Shown piece by piece: positions 28,901 to 40,900 of a stretch of DNA of 64,000 nt. Made by a program: the position numbers and the translations under genes. Source of the DNA: Limnoperna fortunei (lineage: Eukaryota; Mollusca; Bivalvia; Mytilida; Modiolidae); the NCBI GenBank assembly GCA_944474755.1, contig OX104112.1:57703176-57767175 (forward strand), given 5' to 3'. Under the pieces are notes generated by a model that searched no databases, had not been told where the DNA came from, and saw nothing but the letters and a program-made list of their open reading frames with translations. Numbering within the stretch: position 1 is the stretch's first letter; the number at the start of each line of letters is the position of its first letter.

Positions 28901-31900
28901 GTGTTTTGATCATCGAAAAGACACTCACATTTGAGTGACATTTTGGCGGGAAAAAACCCGAGAGTGAAAATAAAGGATAATTTTCACATGTGATTTACCG
29001 TGATTTCTGTCACTCGGAAAATTCAATATTTCATCTATATAATAATGAAATATAAAATAACAACTATATGAAAGCTATAAATTGTGAAATATTTTATTAC
29101 TACTGATTAAATAATAATGCATTTTTTAAATTTCTGTATGTTTTATATCTATGTCTAAATTTTAATATTGTAATAGGTATATCTTTAATAAAAAATTTGA
29201 TGATTAAATGGTTTATATATTTGTATTACATTGTTTTGGAGATTTATGTGTGCTATGAATAACATATTATTCTGTTTGTGTTTACAGGATACCCAATCTA
29301 GAGAAAGACCAACAAGGACCTGTTGTTGGACTCAGAGGTAAAAGTCTGATGCCATATTGTCACTTTGAGCTAGAGGACTCTGATTACATCACTGGGGCTA
29401 GAAGAGATCCTGAATTACCAGGTCCAGGAGATGCTACAAGGGGAACAACTCTAGATCCTAACACGAGAGTAATTGAGTTTAGTTGTGTTGGAGTTGGTGT
29501 GAAGAAAACTCTGTAAGTTCAGAAATTAAAATTACATTTTTAATATCAAAGTCTCAGCTAACTGTAGTTATGTATGAAATACAAATCAGCATAAACTGTA
29601 AAATTTATCATGAACTATTCATGATCCAATATTAACTGTATATTTCTTTGCAGGACATTTGGAGTAGTAAACCCTACCAACAAACCTTACAACTTTGAAT
29701 GGATATGTGAGGACAGAAATGACGACACTACAAAAATATCACCATTTAAATGTGTTACAACAGAAGGACTTATCAAAAGTGGAAAGAGGTTCCCTGTAAG
29801 TTCATTTCATTGATAATGATTGAGTAATATATATACCATGCCTTTAACAAGTTATCATATTTATACACACGAGTGTGTTCCGTACAAGTGGTTAAAAATG
29901 TTAACAAATAAGGCGTGGTATATATGTTTTGTAACAATTCAATCAACAGAATATGAAACTGACATGACAGTATTGTTGTCATACAATCACTTGCTAGACA
30001 GACGGTCTAGACAATCTATGCAGTTCCATTCGTAATTTTGATTTTTTATCAGGTGACATGAAACCATAGTTTATGTAAAAGACTGATTTTGCACAACACA
30101 CAGAATAAGTGTGATTAATCTATAATAAGATCAAAGGAAAAATTCTGTATTGTGTTACAATCATAGATAAACATTTGAACTCAATGTTTATTATCAAATC
30201 ACTTGAAGAGATAGTTTTTTATTTTTGATATTCCTTAAAACTTTGGCAGCATTGCTTCTGTAATGAAAGTTAAGTAATTTTACAGTCAAGTTTTTGTTCT
30301 TGAAATATAATTGATCTTCTCATCTAAAATGAGTTCTAACATCAAACTGCATTAATTTTGTTATGCATTCCATTGATTCAACCCTGCCACATGACCGTTC
30401 CAATCCAATAGTTTATGCCTTGTTTTTGTATTGTTATTGTTGTTTTTTCATGATTTTTTTGTGATTTGTTGTCCTGTCTATAAGTGATTAATTGTAGTGT
30501 GAAGTTGCTTTTTATTATCTCATCTTTTTATATGAAAAATGTTACTTTCACATAAATTTTTTCATTTAATTTGTATCATAGGTAACCTTTGAGTTCACAT
30601 CAATGGAATTGGATCTAGTTGAGTCCTTCTGGAGGTTTGTGATCCCTGATCAGAACATTTCAGTGCCATTCCTGTTAGTAGGCAGAGCCAGAGAACCAGA
30701 CATTGCCATGGACAGATCACATATGAACTTCAAGGCATTGCTGATAGGTAATTTCAAGGTTAAACCATTGTTCATATAATAGCATTTTTTTGTAGCTGCA
30801 TTTTAGAAGTAAAGAAAACGATTAACAAATCTTTAGAATGATGAGTTGTACCGTGCCTCCCCTTTCCAGGTCAGTCAGTTATCTACTTCCTGTTTTCCGA
30901 GCCGACTTAGACTGTTTCAAGGAATATTATAAGGAATGGTCATAAAATGGTCGAGTGGGGGTATACTTAGCACCACTTAGTGCTGGTCCAAGTTTTTTTA
31001 TAGTAGTAAAGTTTTAATGAAAAGTTTGATTTTATTACAATAAATACGTTACCATCATAAATTTAGATATTCTCCCTATTCGCAGCTTGTGAACCGGAAG
31101 TACTACAAATAAAATACCCTTTGAGACAACCCCCATTCCCACCTGGCGCATGTGCACCCATACTCTCCATCATTTTTTCCGGTTTCACCAAACAGCTTGC
31201 ACGTGAATTTGTTGCAGTCTTAGTCTGTAATATACGGAAGAGTTTGTGAAGATTTATTGTATAATATTTATATTATTACTTAATTTTGTGAAGAGTTCAG
31301 GTAATATTTAGAAAAATTAGACTTACTTGAACATGTCAATGTCACAAAACATCGGTGACAAGGAGGAGGACGGAATAGAATTGTCACCGTGGCGGTCATT
31401 GACCACCACGGATGAATTTTGGGATAAGAGTGTAGCCCCTGATGCTTCCTTTCTTCCAGGGTTTACTGCTTCCGCCCCTCGTAGCTCGGCCTCTCAGCTT
31501 AGGCTTTCGGCGGTTAATAAGGCTACCCATACCATTACAAGACCAGTAGACTCCGTGGTAAGTTCGGTGGTAAGTTCTGTCTCCACTTCTGAGACTTTTC
31601 CCACGGGAATAAGGAGCGATTCCTTTACCAGGTCAAGGTGGCCTTTAAATTATCAGTATCCACCTCTGCCGGGCTACCCCCCTTATGACCCTTTTTCCTT
31701 GCCCCCTGGTTGGCAAGGTTCTAGGGACATGGCTAGTCGGGTGCCTTTAGAGTCTTCCCCTAGTGAAGATATAAAGGCCCTGACATGTTCTATTTCCAAG
31801 TTGCAAGCGGTGGTTAATGCCCAATTCTTGCAATTAGGGAATCGAATATCTCTCCTGGAAAATAGGACTCCTTCTTTTTCTGAGTCATCCAATTTAGCTA

Positions 31901-34900
31901 CCCAGGCGCCTACTGCTATCCAGGAGGAGAGTGATAGCATTTCTCTGGCTCCTCGTAGTCAAGAAGCGGTTTTCTTGTCAGAGGATGAGGATTCTCTTTC
32001 TGCAACAGCAGATCCTCTATCTCCTGTTGCACAGGATTCTCCATCTTCGGTTCCAGATTCTCTGAGGAATAGGGTGTATGCCATTCAGAGGGGGCTTGGT
32101 AGCTTCCCTCTTTCCTCCCCTCCTCATAAGACCATTCCACCGTCTGATTTTATGACGTGTTCTGGTCTTGTTAAGGACAACCCTAAGGGTTATAGGTCCT
32201 TTCCAGAGTCTGGACATTTCAAGTCTGCCTTCTTGACTATTAATTCTACTTTCCAGGAGTTAGCTTCTTCAACTCCTCAGAAGTTCACTGGTTTTGGTCC
32301 TCTGTCTTTCCCAGGTAAGGTCAAGCCGAGGGATTTTGAGATCCACGGTTCTTCCATGGGAAAGTTGGCCCCAGCAGTTGATAAGGCTTTTTCTGGGGTT
32401 TTGGGTTCTAAACCAGTGGACGGTTTGAGGTTATCTCAGGCTTTGTGGGCAAAGTCGGAGAACAACCTCAGACTTTTGTCTTCAGTACTCCAGAATGCTG
32501 AGCATTTTTTGGCAGCGGCTGGAACCTTGCTGAAAGACAAGGGAGAGGAGTTTAACGAGCTTAAAGCTTTTCTCCTGCAAGTGGATGGTAGCCTAGGGGC
32601 CTCGCAGTTACTGTTGCTTGGCACTCTGGCTAACTTTTCCTTTGCCAAGAGGCAAGAGATTTTAGAAAAATCTCCCGTCTCTGAGGTTTTGCAGGAGTCG
32701 TTGTTATTTTCTCCTCTTTTTCAAGAGAAGTTGTTTGGGATGTCCTTGGATAAACTTCATACTGAGGTTAACAAGGCCCCTCACACTGTGAAAGTTGATG
32801 TTCAACTTTCCGATGGTAAGAGGAAAGTGTCGACGTCTCAGTCACACTCCTCCTCTGCCAAACCTCAGGGTTCAGTATCTCGGCCCACACTTGGTGGGAA
32901 GAGATCAGCTAACCCTAGTTCTGTTGTTCCTTCTTCTTCTGCTGGCAAGAAGCGCAGATTTGTGAGGAGGAAGAAACAGCAGAAATGATGGGCTTTCCCC
33001 TCCGGTAGTACTTCCCCGGGTTCCCTTGGAAAAGGTGTTTTTTACTACTCCGCTTCCTGGGATCCCAGTGGGGGGCAGGTTGTCTCACTTTCTTCCTCAG
33101 TGGCAACTGATTACAGAAGACAAGTGGGTTCTTTCAGTACTACGGAGGGGACTGGGACTTCATTTTCAGGAGGTCCCCCCATTGTCGTCAGTTCCCTTGG
33201 ATCTTTCCCAGACAAGAGATTCTGTCAAGAATCGATTGTTGCAGGAAGAGGTGGGAACCCTGCTTCAGAAAGGTGTGTTGGAGGAAGTTATTCCACCAAT
33301 CAGTCCAGGTTTTTATTCCCGTCTATTTTTGGTTCCCAAAAAGAACGGGAAAATGAGACCGGTGCTAGACCTTTCGGCCCTGAATCGGTTCTTGGTGGTT
33401 CCCCATTTCAAAATGGAAACCAACAGGTCAATCAGGGCATCCATCCTTCCTGGGATGTGGACTACCTCTCTAGACTTGACCGATGCCTACTTCCATATTG
33501 GAATAGCACACAGGTTTCGGAGGTATCTCAGGTTGGTGTGGGCAGGCAAGGTTTATGCTTTCAAAGCAATGCCCTTCGGCCTTTCCACGGCCCCTTTGGT
33601 ATTTACAAGAGTGTTTCAGACGGTTGTGGCTTTTCTTCACACCCAGTCGATTTTCATTCACTCTTACCTCGACGATTCTCTGGTGAAGAATCAGTCTTTT
33701 TCTCTTCTGGAAGAACACACCCAATTTGTAATCCATCTTCTTTTGAAATTGGGATTTCTGATTTCTTGGGAGAAATCAGACATTCTCCCCAGTCAAGATT
33801 TCCTTTTTCTCGGGGAAAGGTACCTTACAGTCTTGGGCCTTGTTGTTCCTCCAGAGGAGAAAATTCTGAAGTTACACCAGCTAGTGATCGAGATTTCGCA
33901 AGCCTCTTCTATCCCTGCTCGACGTTTCCTTCAGTTAGTGGGTTTCCTGATATCACTGATGGACATAGTACCATTGGGTCGTCTTCACATTCGACCTATT
34001 CAGTGGTATCTCATGGAGTTTTGGCATCCAGCATCTCAGGAATGGGAAGCTCTCATTCCTGTGCAGCCTCAACTTCTCCCTCATCTCAATTGGTGGTTAC
34101 AGAGGGAGAACCTTCTAAAAGGTTTACCTCTAGATCCCCCGGCTCCAAAACTGACGCTGTTCACAGACGCCTCCCTTTCAGGTTGGGGCGCTTATCTGGA
34201 AGGCAGGTCAGTTTCAGGCCTTTGGTCTCCTCTCGAGTTGGAGGATCACATCAATGTTCTAGAGATGAGGGCAGTTTTGCTGGCCCTGAGACACTTCATG
34301 GAAGTAGTTCAGGGTCAGCCTCTGTTGATAGCCACAGACAATTCAACTGTGGTGGCTTATCTTCAGAACCAGGGCGGAACCCACTCTTACCCTCTGTTTC
34401 TTCTCTGCAGAGAGATTCTTCTGTTTTGCAACAGAATCGATACTTCTCTGACAGTGAGGCATGTACCAGGCAGACAGAATCTTGTAGCAGATCTTCTATC
34501 TCGCTCTCAGAATCCTGTGAATACGGAATGGGAATTACATCCAGCAGTTTTTCAGCAGATCATTCTGTTGTGGGATCGTCCCCACATAGATCTGTTTGCA
34601 ACCAGTTTAAATCACAAACTGGAAACCTATGTATCTCCCATTCCGGACGACAAGGCGATAGCAGTAGATGCTATGTCGATTCCTTGGAAAGGGATGTTCA
34701 GTTACATGTTTCCTCCCTTTCGTCTCCTTCCCAGAATTCTGTACAAGATTCGCAAGGAGGGTTGCAAGACCATTCTTATTGCTCCAGCCTGGCCGAGACA
34801 GAGTTGGTTTCCAGATCTGCTGCAGTTGTCCTGTGCAAATCCTCTTTGTCTTCCTCTTCGGAAGGATCTATTATCACAGTTCAAAGGCAGGAAGCTACAC

Positions 34901-37900
34901 TCAGGTGTTCAGCTTCTACGTCTTCACGCTTGGATGCTATCAGGTCAGGAATCAGAAAGAGAGGCTTTTCTGGCAGGGCAACCAAGCGTATCTCTGGATC
35001 AGTTAGACAATCCACAGGGGCCATATATGATTCCAAGTGGTCAATCTTTTGTTCTTGGTGTAACTCGAAACAAATTGATCCTCTCTCAGCCTCTGTACAA
35101 CAGTTAGCTGATTTTTTCATTTTTCTTTTTGAGGATCAAGGTTTTGCACCATCTACTATTAAAGGTTATAGGTCTGCTATTTCCAGAACTATTCACCTTT
35201 CTGGAGGTGAGAATTTTGGAGAAAACCAGTTTTTGTCTCTCCTTATTAAAAATTTTTACTTGGAGCGTCCCAAACAGAGACGTTTGGTTCCTCCTTGGGA
35301 CTTGGCTGTAGTTTTGAAAGCCTTACAGCTTTCTCCTTTTGAACCTTTGTCCTCTACTAGTTTCCAACATTTATCTTATAAATGTTGTTTTCTTCTGGCC
35401 TTAGCTTCTGGACGAAGGAGGAGTGAGATTCATGCTTTTTCTATTTCTGAATCCTGTATGCGATTTACAGCAGACAAGACTTCAGTGACACTGTTAACAG
35501 ATCCTTCTTTCCTAGCCAAGAATCAATTGGCAGACAAAGGCTCTGGGATTATCACCATTCCATCTTTACCTGCAGTGGCCGGTGATAAGACTTTGTGTCC
35601 AGTTAGAACTTTGCTGGAATATTTATCTAGGTCTTCTAGCCTGAGAAGACCTAACTCTACCCGTCTATTTATACCTATTAAAAAGGGAGTGCAGGATATT
35701 TCAGCAAAAACCATTTCTACTTGGATTTGTCAAACTGTCCTTATGGCTTACAAATCCTCTCCTCCTAATACTTTATCTAAGCATAAAGTTAAGGCACATG
35801 AAGTAAGAGCGTTAGCCTCCTCCTGGAATATTTTTAATTCCTCTTCTTTATCTGAGGTTTTGTCAGCTGGTTATTGGAGGTCAGACAGTACCTTCTATAA
35901 CCACTACTTGCGCTCTATGCCCCATCATTGTGACAACCTCTTTGCTTTGGGACCTTTGGTTACTGCTCAACAGGTGGTGGTTCCCCCCAATTTTGAGGGG
36001 GATTCAGCATTACGTTAAATTCAGTTTATATCTAAATTTATGATGGTAACGTATTTATTGTAATAAAAACTCAATTTTTAGAATTAAAATTTGGTTTTGT
36101 AAAATAAATACTTACCATCATAAATTGAAGGTCCCTCCCACCTCCCCTTCATCCCCCTCTGGGAACTAGCTGTTTGGTTCACAGAAAATGATGGAGAGTA
36201 TGGGTGCACATGCGCCAGGTGGGAATGGGGGTTGTCTCAAAGGGTATTTTATTTGTAGTACTTCCGGTTCACAAGCTGCGAATAGGGAGAATATCTAAAT
36301 TTATGATGGTAAGTATTTATTTTACAAAACCAAATTTTAATTCTAAAAATTGAGTATTCAACCTATTTAGACATCATTGGTAAAATTAACCTTTTACATT
36401 ACAGGTCACCAGGCACTAGAGAGTGTTTACATCATTAACAATGAAGATGAACCTTTCACATACACTCTTGAACCTGATTCATGTCACTCAGCAGGGTTCT
36501 CCGCCCACATTAAAGTTGAACCAATGACTGGTATTATACCAGCCAAATCAAGGTGAGATTCATAATCACTCCTTTATACTGTTTCTTTCTATTGTGTCAA
36601 AAAAATTGTCACTCTCATATATTGCTGAAATCAAGCTAAAAACAAAATGGAACACTGTATAAATATGTAAAATATTTAGATTTAAGACGAGTTTTTTATG
36701 CATTTAGTTTCTATAAATAATGTGAATTCTATCTTAGACAAAAGTATTGTTTAAAACTTTAATTGCTTTTAAAGGGAAAGCATCATTTGATTAGTGATGT
36801 TTAACATGCTGGGGATAGATCTGTTGGTATTTGGGATTTTTTACTTTTGGTCATTGTTGTTGATTAAACAAGTCAACAACATTTGAAATGAGAGAACAAT
36901 TGGAAAACTGTTGAGATAGGGTACATTGGCAATATAATGTTTGTTAATGTCTTCAGAGTACCAGTTCAGTTACATTTTGCTCCAAATTCTGACAAGGAAG
37001 TGAATTTCAACATAGTATGTAGAGTCAAGAGGAAAGTTACACCAGTGACTCTCAATGTGAAAGCAGAGGGTTACTCAATGAACTCGCAGTTACTCTGTGA
37101 AGATTCTCAAGGACGGGTAGAAGAACTTATTAGCAATGGCATGAATATTATACGGTTTGGTGAGGTAAGGAGTATAATTTAATACACAGGCCATTAGTCT
37201 AAATTGTTTTCCAGTATACAAGTTAAATTCTAAAACTAAACAAGTTATTTGCTTTAATGTTGTCTTTTGAGCATGTTCATATTTGTTCACATTAAAAGGT
37301 GGGTCATCAGTCCCCATTAGACTTTCCACAAATAGATTCAATGAATTTTAGTCATGCTCTTGTACAAAGAATGGTAATTTTTAAAGTAAACACTATGCCA
37401 ACAGATTACACATTGGAAATAAAATGTTTTATTTTTCTTTCGACGGTAGGATTGTTATCCATATGCATTGATAAATCATAAATTAAGATAACACGGTTTG
37501 GGTTTACATGAATATAGTTGTAGGTTAACAATAAATGCAAAAATAAGTAAAATCTTCATTTACTGTGCATTTCTTGTTTTAGGTTGAAGTGAATGAACAA
37601 CAAATAAGAAATTTGACCATTATCAATTCTGGAAAGTTTAACTTTGACTATGTATGGGAATTAAATATGAATTCTCAGAAGAAGGATATGGTTACTATAA
37701 CACCAAGTCTTGGTGGGGTTCTTCATGGGGAGAAAGCTGTATGTAAGCTAGTATTCTGTCCACCTAGTCGTACCACATTGAAAGATTGTGAATTGGTACT
37801 TAAGGTAAGAATGGCAGTTATTTATTACTTTTCATGTAGATTTTGTTATTGTGTATGGTAGTTAAGTTCTTTGTTGAATGCTTTTTACTTTACTTGTTTT

Positions 37901-40900
37901 ATTTTTTTGCATTTCTTGATGGAATTATTTTCAGATTCTTTACATTAAATTTCTTATTTATCTAGTAGCTAGTAGTAAATATTACCTGTGTTATAGAGAA
38001 ATGTACTCGTAATTACTTACTTGTTAAATAATAAATTACACAAATGTTTCTTTACTTTCGAGGATCAAAAGAAATTGATACAGATTTGAATATAATTTAG
38101 CCCAATAGTTGTTTTGGTTTGTTTAAAAACTATGAACTTGGCAGATCATGTACCAGAAGTCAGAAAATAATAGTTTGATTTTGTCATTTTTAATGAACAA
38201 CATATTCCTTTTGTTTTTCAGATTAAGAATGGACCAACATACAACATTGGATTAGAAGGTCTTGGTGTCACACCAGGGTTACACTTCTCATTCCAATCAT
38301 ACAACTTTGGAAACTGCTTTATCTACAAAGCTGGCATGCCAGATCGAACCACAGTGCTAAAACTTACAAACAAAGACAGAAAAGACATTAGTGTCAACTG
38401 TTTATATGTACCTACAGACCATCTTCATCATAACTTTAGGCCTTGTGTGATCTCGCCAGGTCAGTCTGTGGATGTCCTGTTTACATTTATACCCAGACAG
38501 GCTAGGGTGTATAAAGAAGCGATCACGTTTGAGATAAATGGGCTCTCTCGTAACAGTGTTCAGATAGTTGGAACAGGAACAGAAATGAAGGTAAAGAGTC
38601 GTTTATAAAAACTATATAATTATATAATATATAATATATAATTATATAATATATTGTTATTACTATATAATTAAATAACAAGCAGAAAGACTGCCTGAAA
38701 ATAAAACAAAATTATATCAGTATACATGTATGAAAACTTTTTTAAAGGGAAATTTGCTTTCATTTGTTTTAAATTTAATAATTAAAGTTTCATTACTTCA
38801 AAACTACATTTTCTTTTCGGAAGCTAAGAAACATGGAATAAAACTATACATGTTGTTAATGATATTTCAATACAGGAAGTATCTATACCTGTATATAAAC
38901 AGATTGTACAATTGAATTACTAAAGTTATTGTAAAAATATAACAGATAATTATATAAAAATTGGTTCATAATATGCTAGTTTTGATGTATAAATGTCTCT
39001 GTGCTTGTAAAGTTGCACTATTGGTGAATGTGTTAATTTTTTGGAAATGAATATGTTAAAATCTGAGGTTTCTGCATTGTTTAAGTTATTAAATAAATAT
39101 GTATTTATTGTTAATATGTAGAAGTAACAGTTTATTTGAATAAATTAAATTATTATGCATTAGGTAACATTATAATTTTGTTTGATTTTAGATTGAGGTT
39201 GCTGAATCAATTGTAAATATTGGATCACTTGTTGTGGGTGGTAAAATCAAGAAACCTCCAGTTGTGCCCATAGTAAACAACAGTCCGGCACCGATCACTT
39301 TCAAACTGGCACTAACCCCCACCACTCCAGCATTACAACAGACTAATGCTTTGTCTATTTCAACAACAGACAGCATAACTTTAGAGGGCAAAGGTGGAAC
39401 ATGTTCCGTTGTCGTAAAATTACAAAACAAACATAGAATTCCACAATTTACAGAGGAGGTATGAACACATAAATAATAGAACATATTTTTATTTATTTTT
39501 TTTTTAATTTTTAAACAATAGACAATTATTTTATTTTATGTTTTAATTTTTTTTTAATCATACAGCACTCTTAATATTTTATTTTATTTAAAAGAAAACA
39601 ATATAATATTGTAATCTTGAACATTTTAACCATAGTATACAGATTGTTCAACCTGTTGCCGGTATCTTGAGTACATTAATTAGTCTATGTTTTCTATTCT
39701 CAGGTATACATGGAATGTGCTGGACATTCTCAACCATTGTTTGCAATTAAGGGATGTGTATTGGGAATGGAAATCAACCTGGACACAACAGCCATTCCTT
39801 TTGGAAGTGTTTTCAAAAATAGCTCTGCATCTAGGAAAATTGTCATGAGCAACACTGGAGATATGAATGCTAAGTATGTTGTTTATGATGATTCTGGAGT
39901 TTCATTTTGATTGATTGATTGTGTTTTGCCTAATGTTTTGTTTTCCACTAAAGTACAAATTGACATAACAAGAAACAAAATATATCTTGAATTGGTATGA
40001 AGTAGATTGATAAATTTCTCATTACTGGTCATTGACTCAAAGTAAAACAATAAATTTAATTTGTACCATTAATTAGCAATACATTGATTTAATAAAGCCG
40101 TATTTTTTGGTCCAAAAATGAAAACACCCTTGGATATGTTATTGGTTATACATTTTTATGTATAAATCATTTCTTTGTGTTCTCCAGCGCTGTTCACTAA
40201 TTAACAGGATTATTATTAGAAGTTATTAATTTCTATATTGTACAGCAATTGTAATGATTGCATAATGAACTACTATATCATATCTTTATAGGTTCTGCTG
40301 GGATGTCAAAAAGTTCAAGCCTGACTTCAACATCTATCCTGTTGAGGGATACATTACACCTGGTATGGAAGTCACTTTTGAGGTGACCTTTGAACCCAAA
40401 CAGGAAAAGAAGGATATCAGATATGAAGTAAGATTACAAACAAGATTAATATTTTTTAATAAGAATACCAGTAACATTCCTAATAATATTTTTTTTATTT
40501 TTACAGAATTAAACAACTGCTAGACATACTCTGTTGATAGAAATTAATGATCTGATATTTCTTGCTACAATTGCTGTGATTATTAAAAATATGTTTAAAA
40601 AAATGTAAATAATTACATCTTTAAATGTATCCAAATATTACACTGTTTTTTTTTTTTTAATTTCAGAACTTGCAGTGCTTTATTGAAGGTGGTCCTCACA
40701 AACCTGTGACCTTGACCTTGACCGGAATGTGTACTGCTGTTAATCAAAGAGAAAGTCAGTCCTTACATCCATTCACTGTCCCCGTCAGAGAGGAGGAAAC
40801 AAAAATGTTAACACTTAGAAATACTACCAATCAATCTTGGAATTTACGTCCTATAATAACAGGAGACCAGTGGAGCGGACCTACTACATTTAAAGTAGAA

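Larger units (their letters stand above)
31030..36355 (+). mobile_element. DIRS-like tyrosine-recombinase retrotransposon in HYDIN intron 38
   Basis: A 5,326-bp element with inverted terminal repeats, an internal complementary region, and three long ORFs for a gag-like protein, RT/RNase H and a tyrosine recombinase. Its end points are set by the internal complementary region, whose revcomp equals the right end joined to the left end. There is no target-site duplication, as expected for recombinase-mediated insertion from a circle. The inner ITR arms are identical over about 120 bp and no ORF is broken, so the insertion looks recent. It lies in the same orientation as HYDIN; without it, intron 38 would be about 330 bp. 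The AT-poor codon use of the ORFs contrasts with the surrounding introns. Confidence 0.95.

Noticed and set aside
31683..32217. Minus-strand open frames inside the DIRS gag region
   Set aside because: Shadows of the + strand ORF with no domain of their own.
36957..37164. Loss of HYDIN function through the DIRS insertion
   Set aside because: The frame continues across intron 38 with intact splice sites, so the insertion does not break the coding sequence, though splicing efficiency is unknown.
37299..37481. Extra HYDIN exon
   Set aside because: Lies between exons 40 and 41, which already join in phase 0; the sequence has no ASH pattern and the frame is short.
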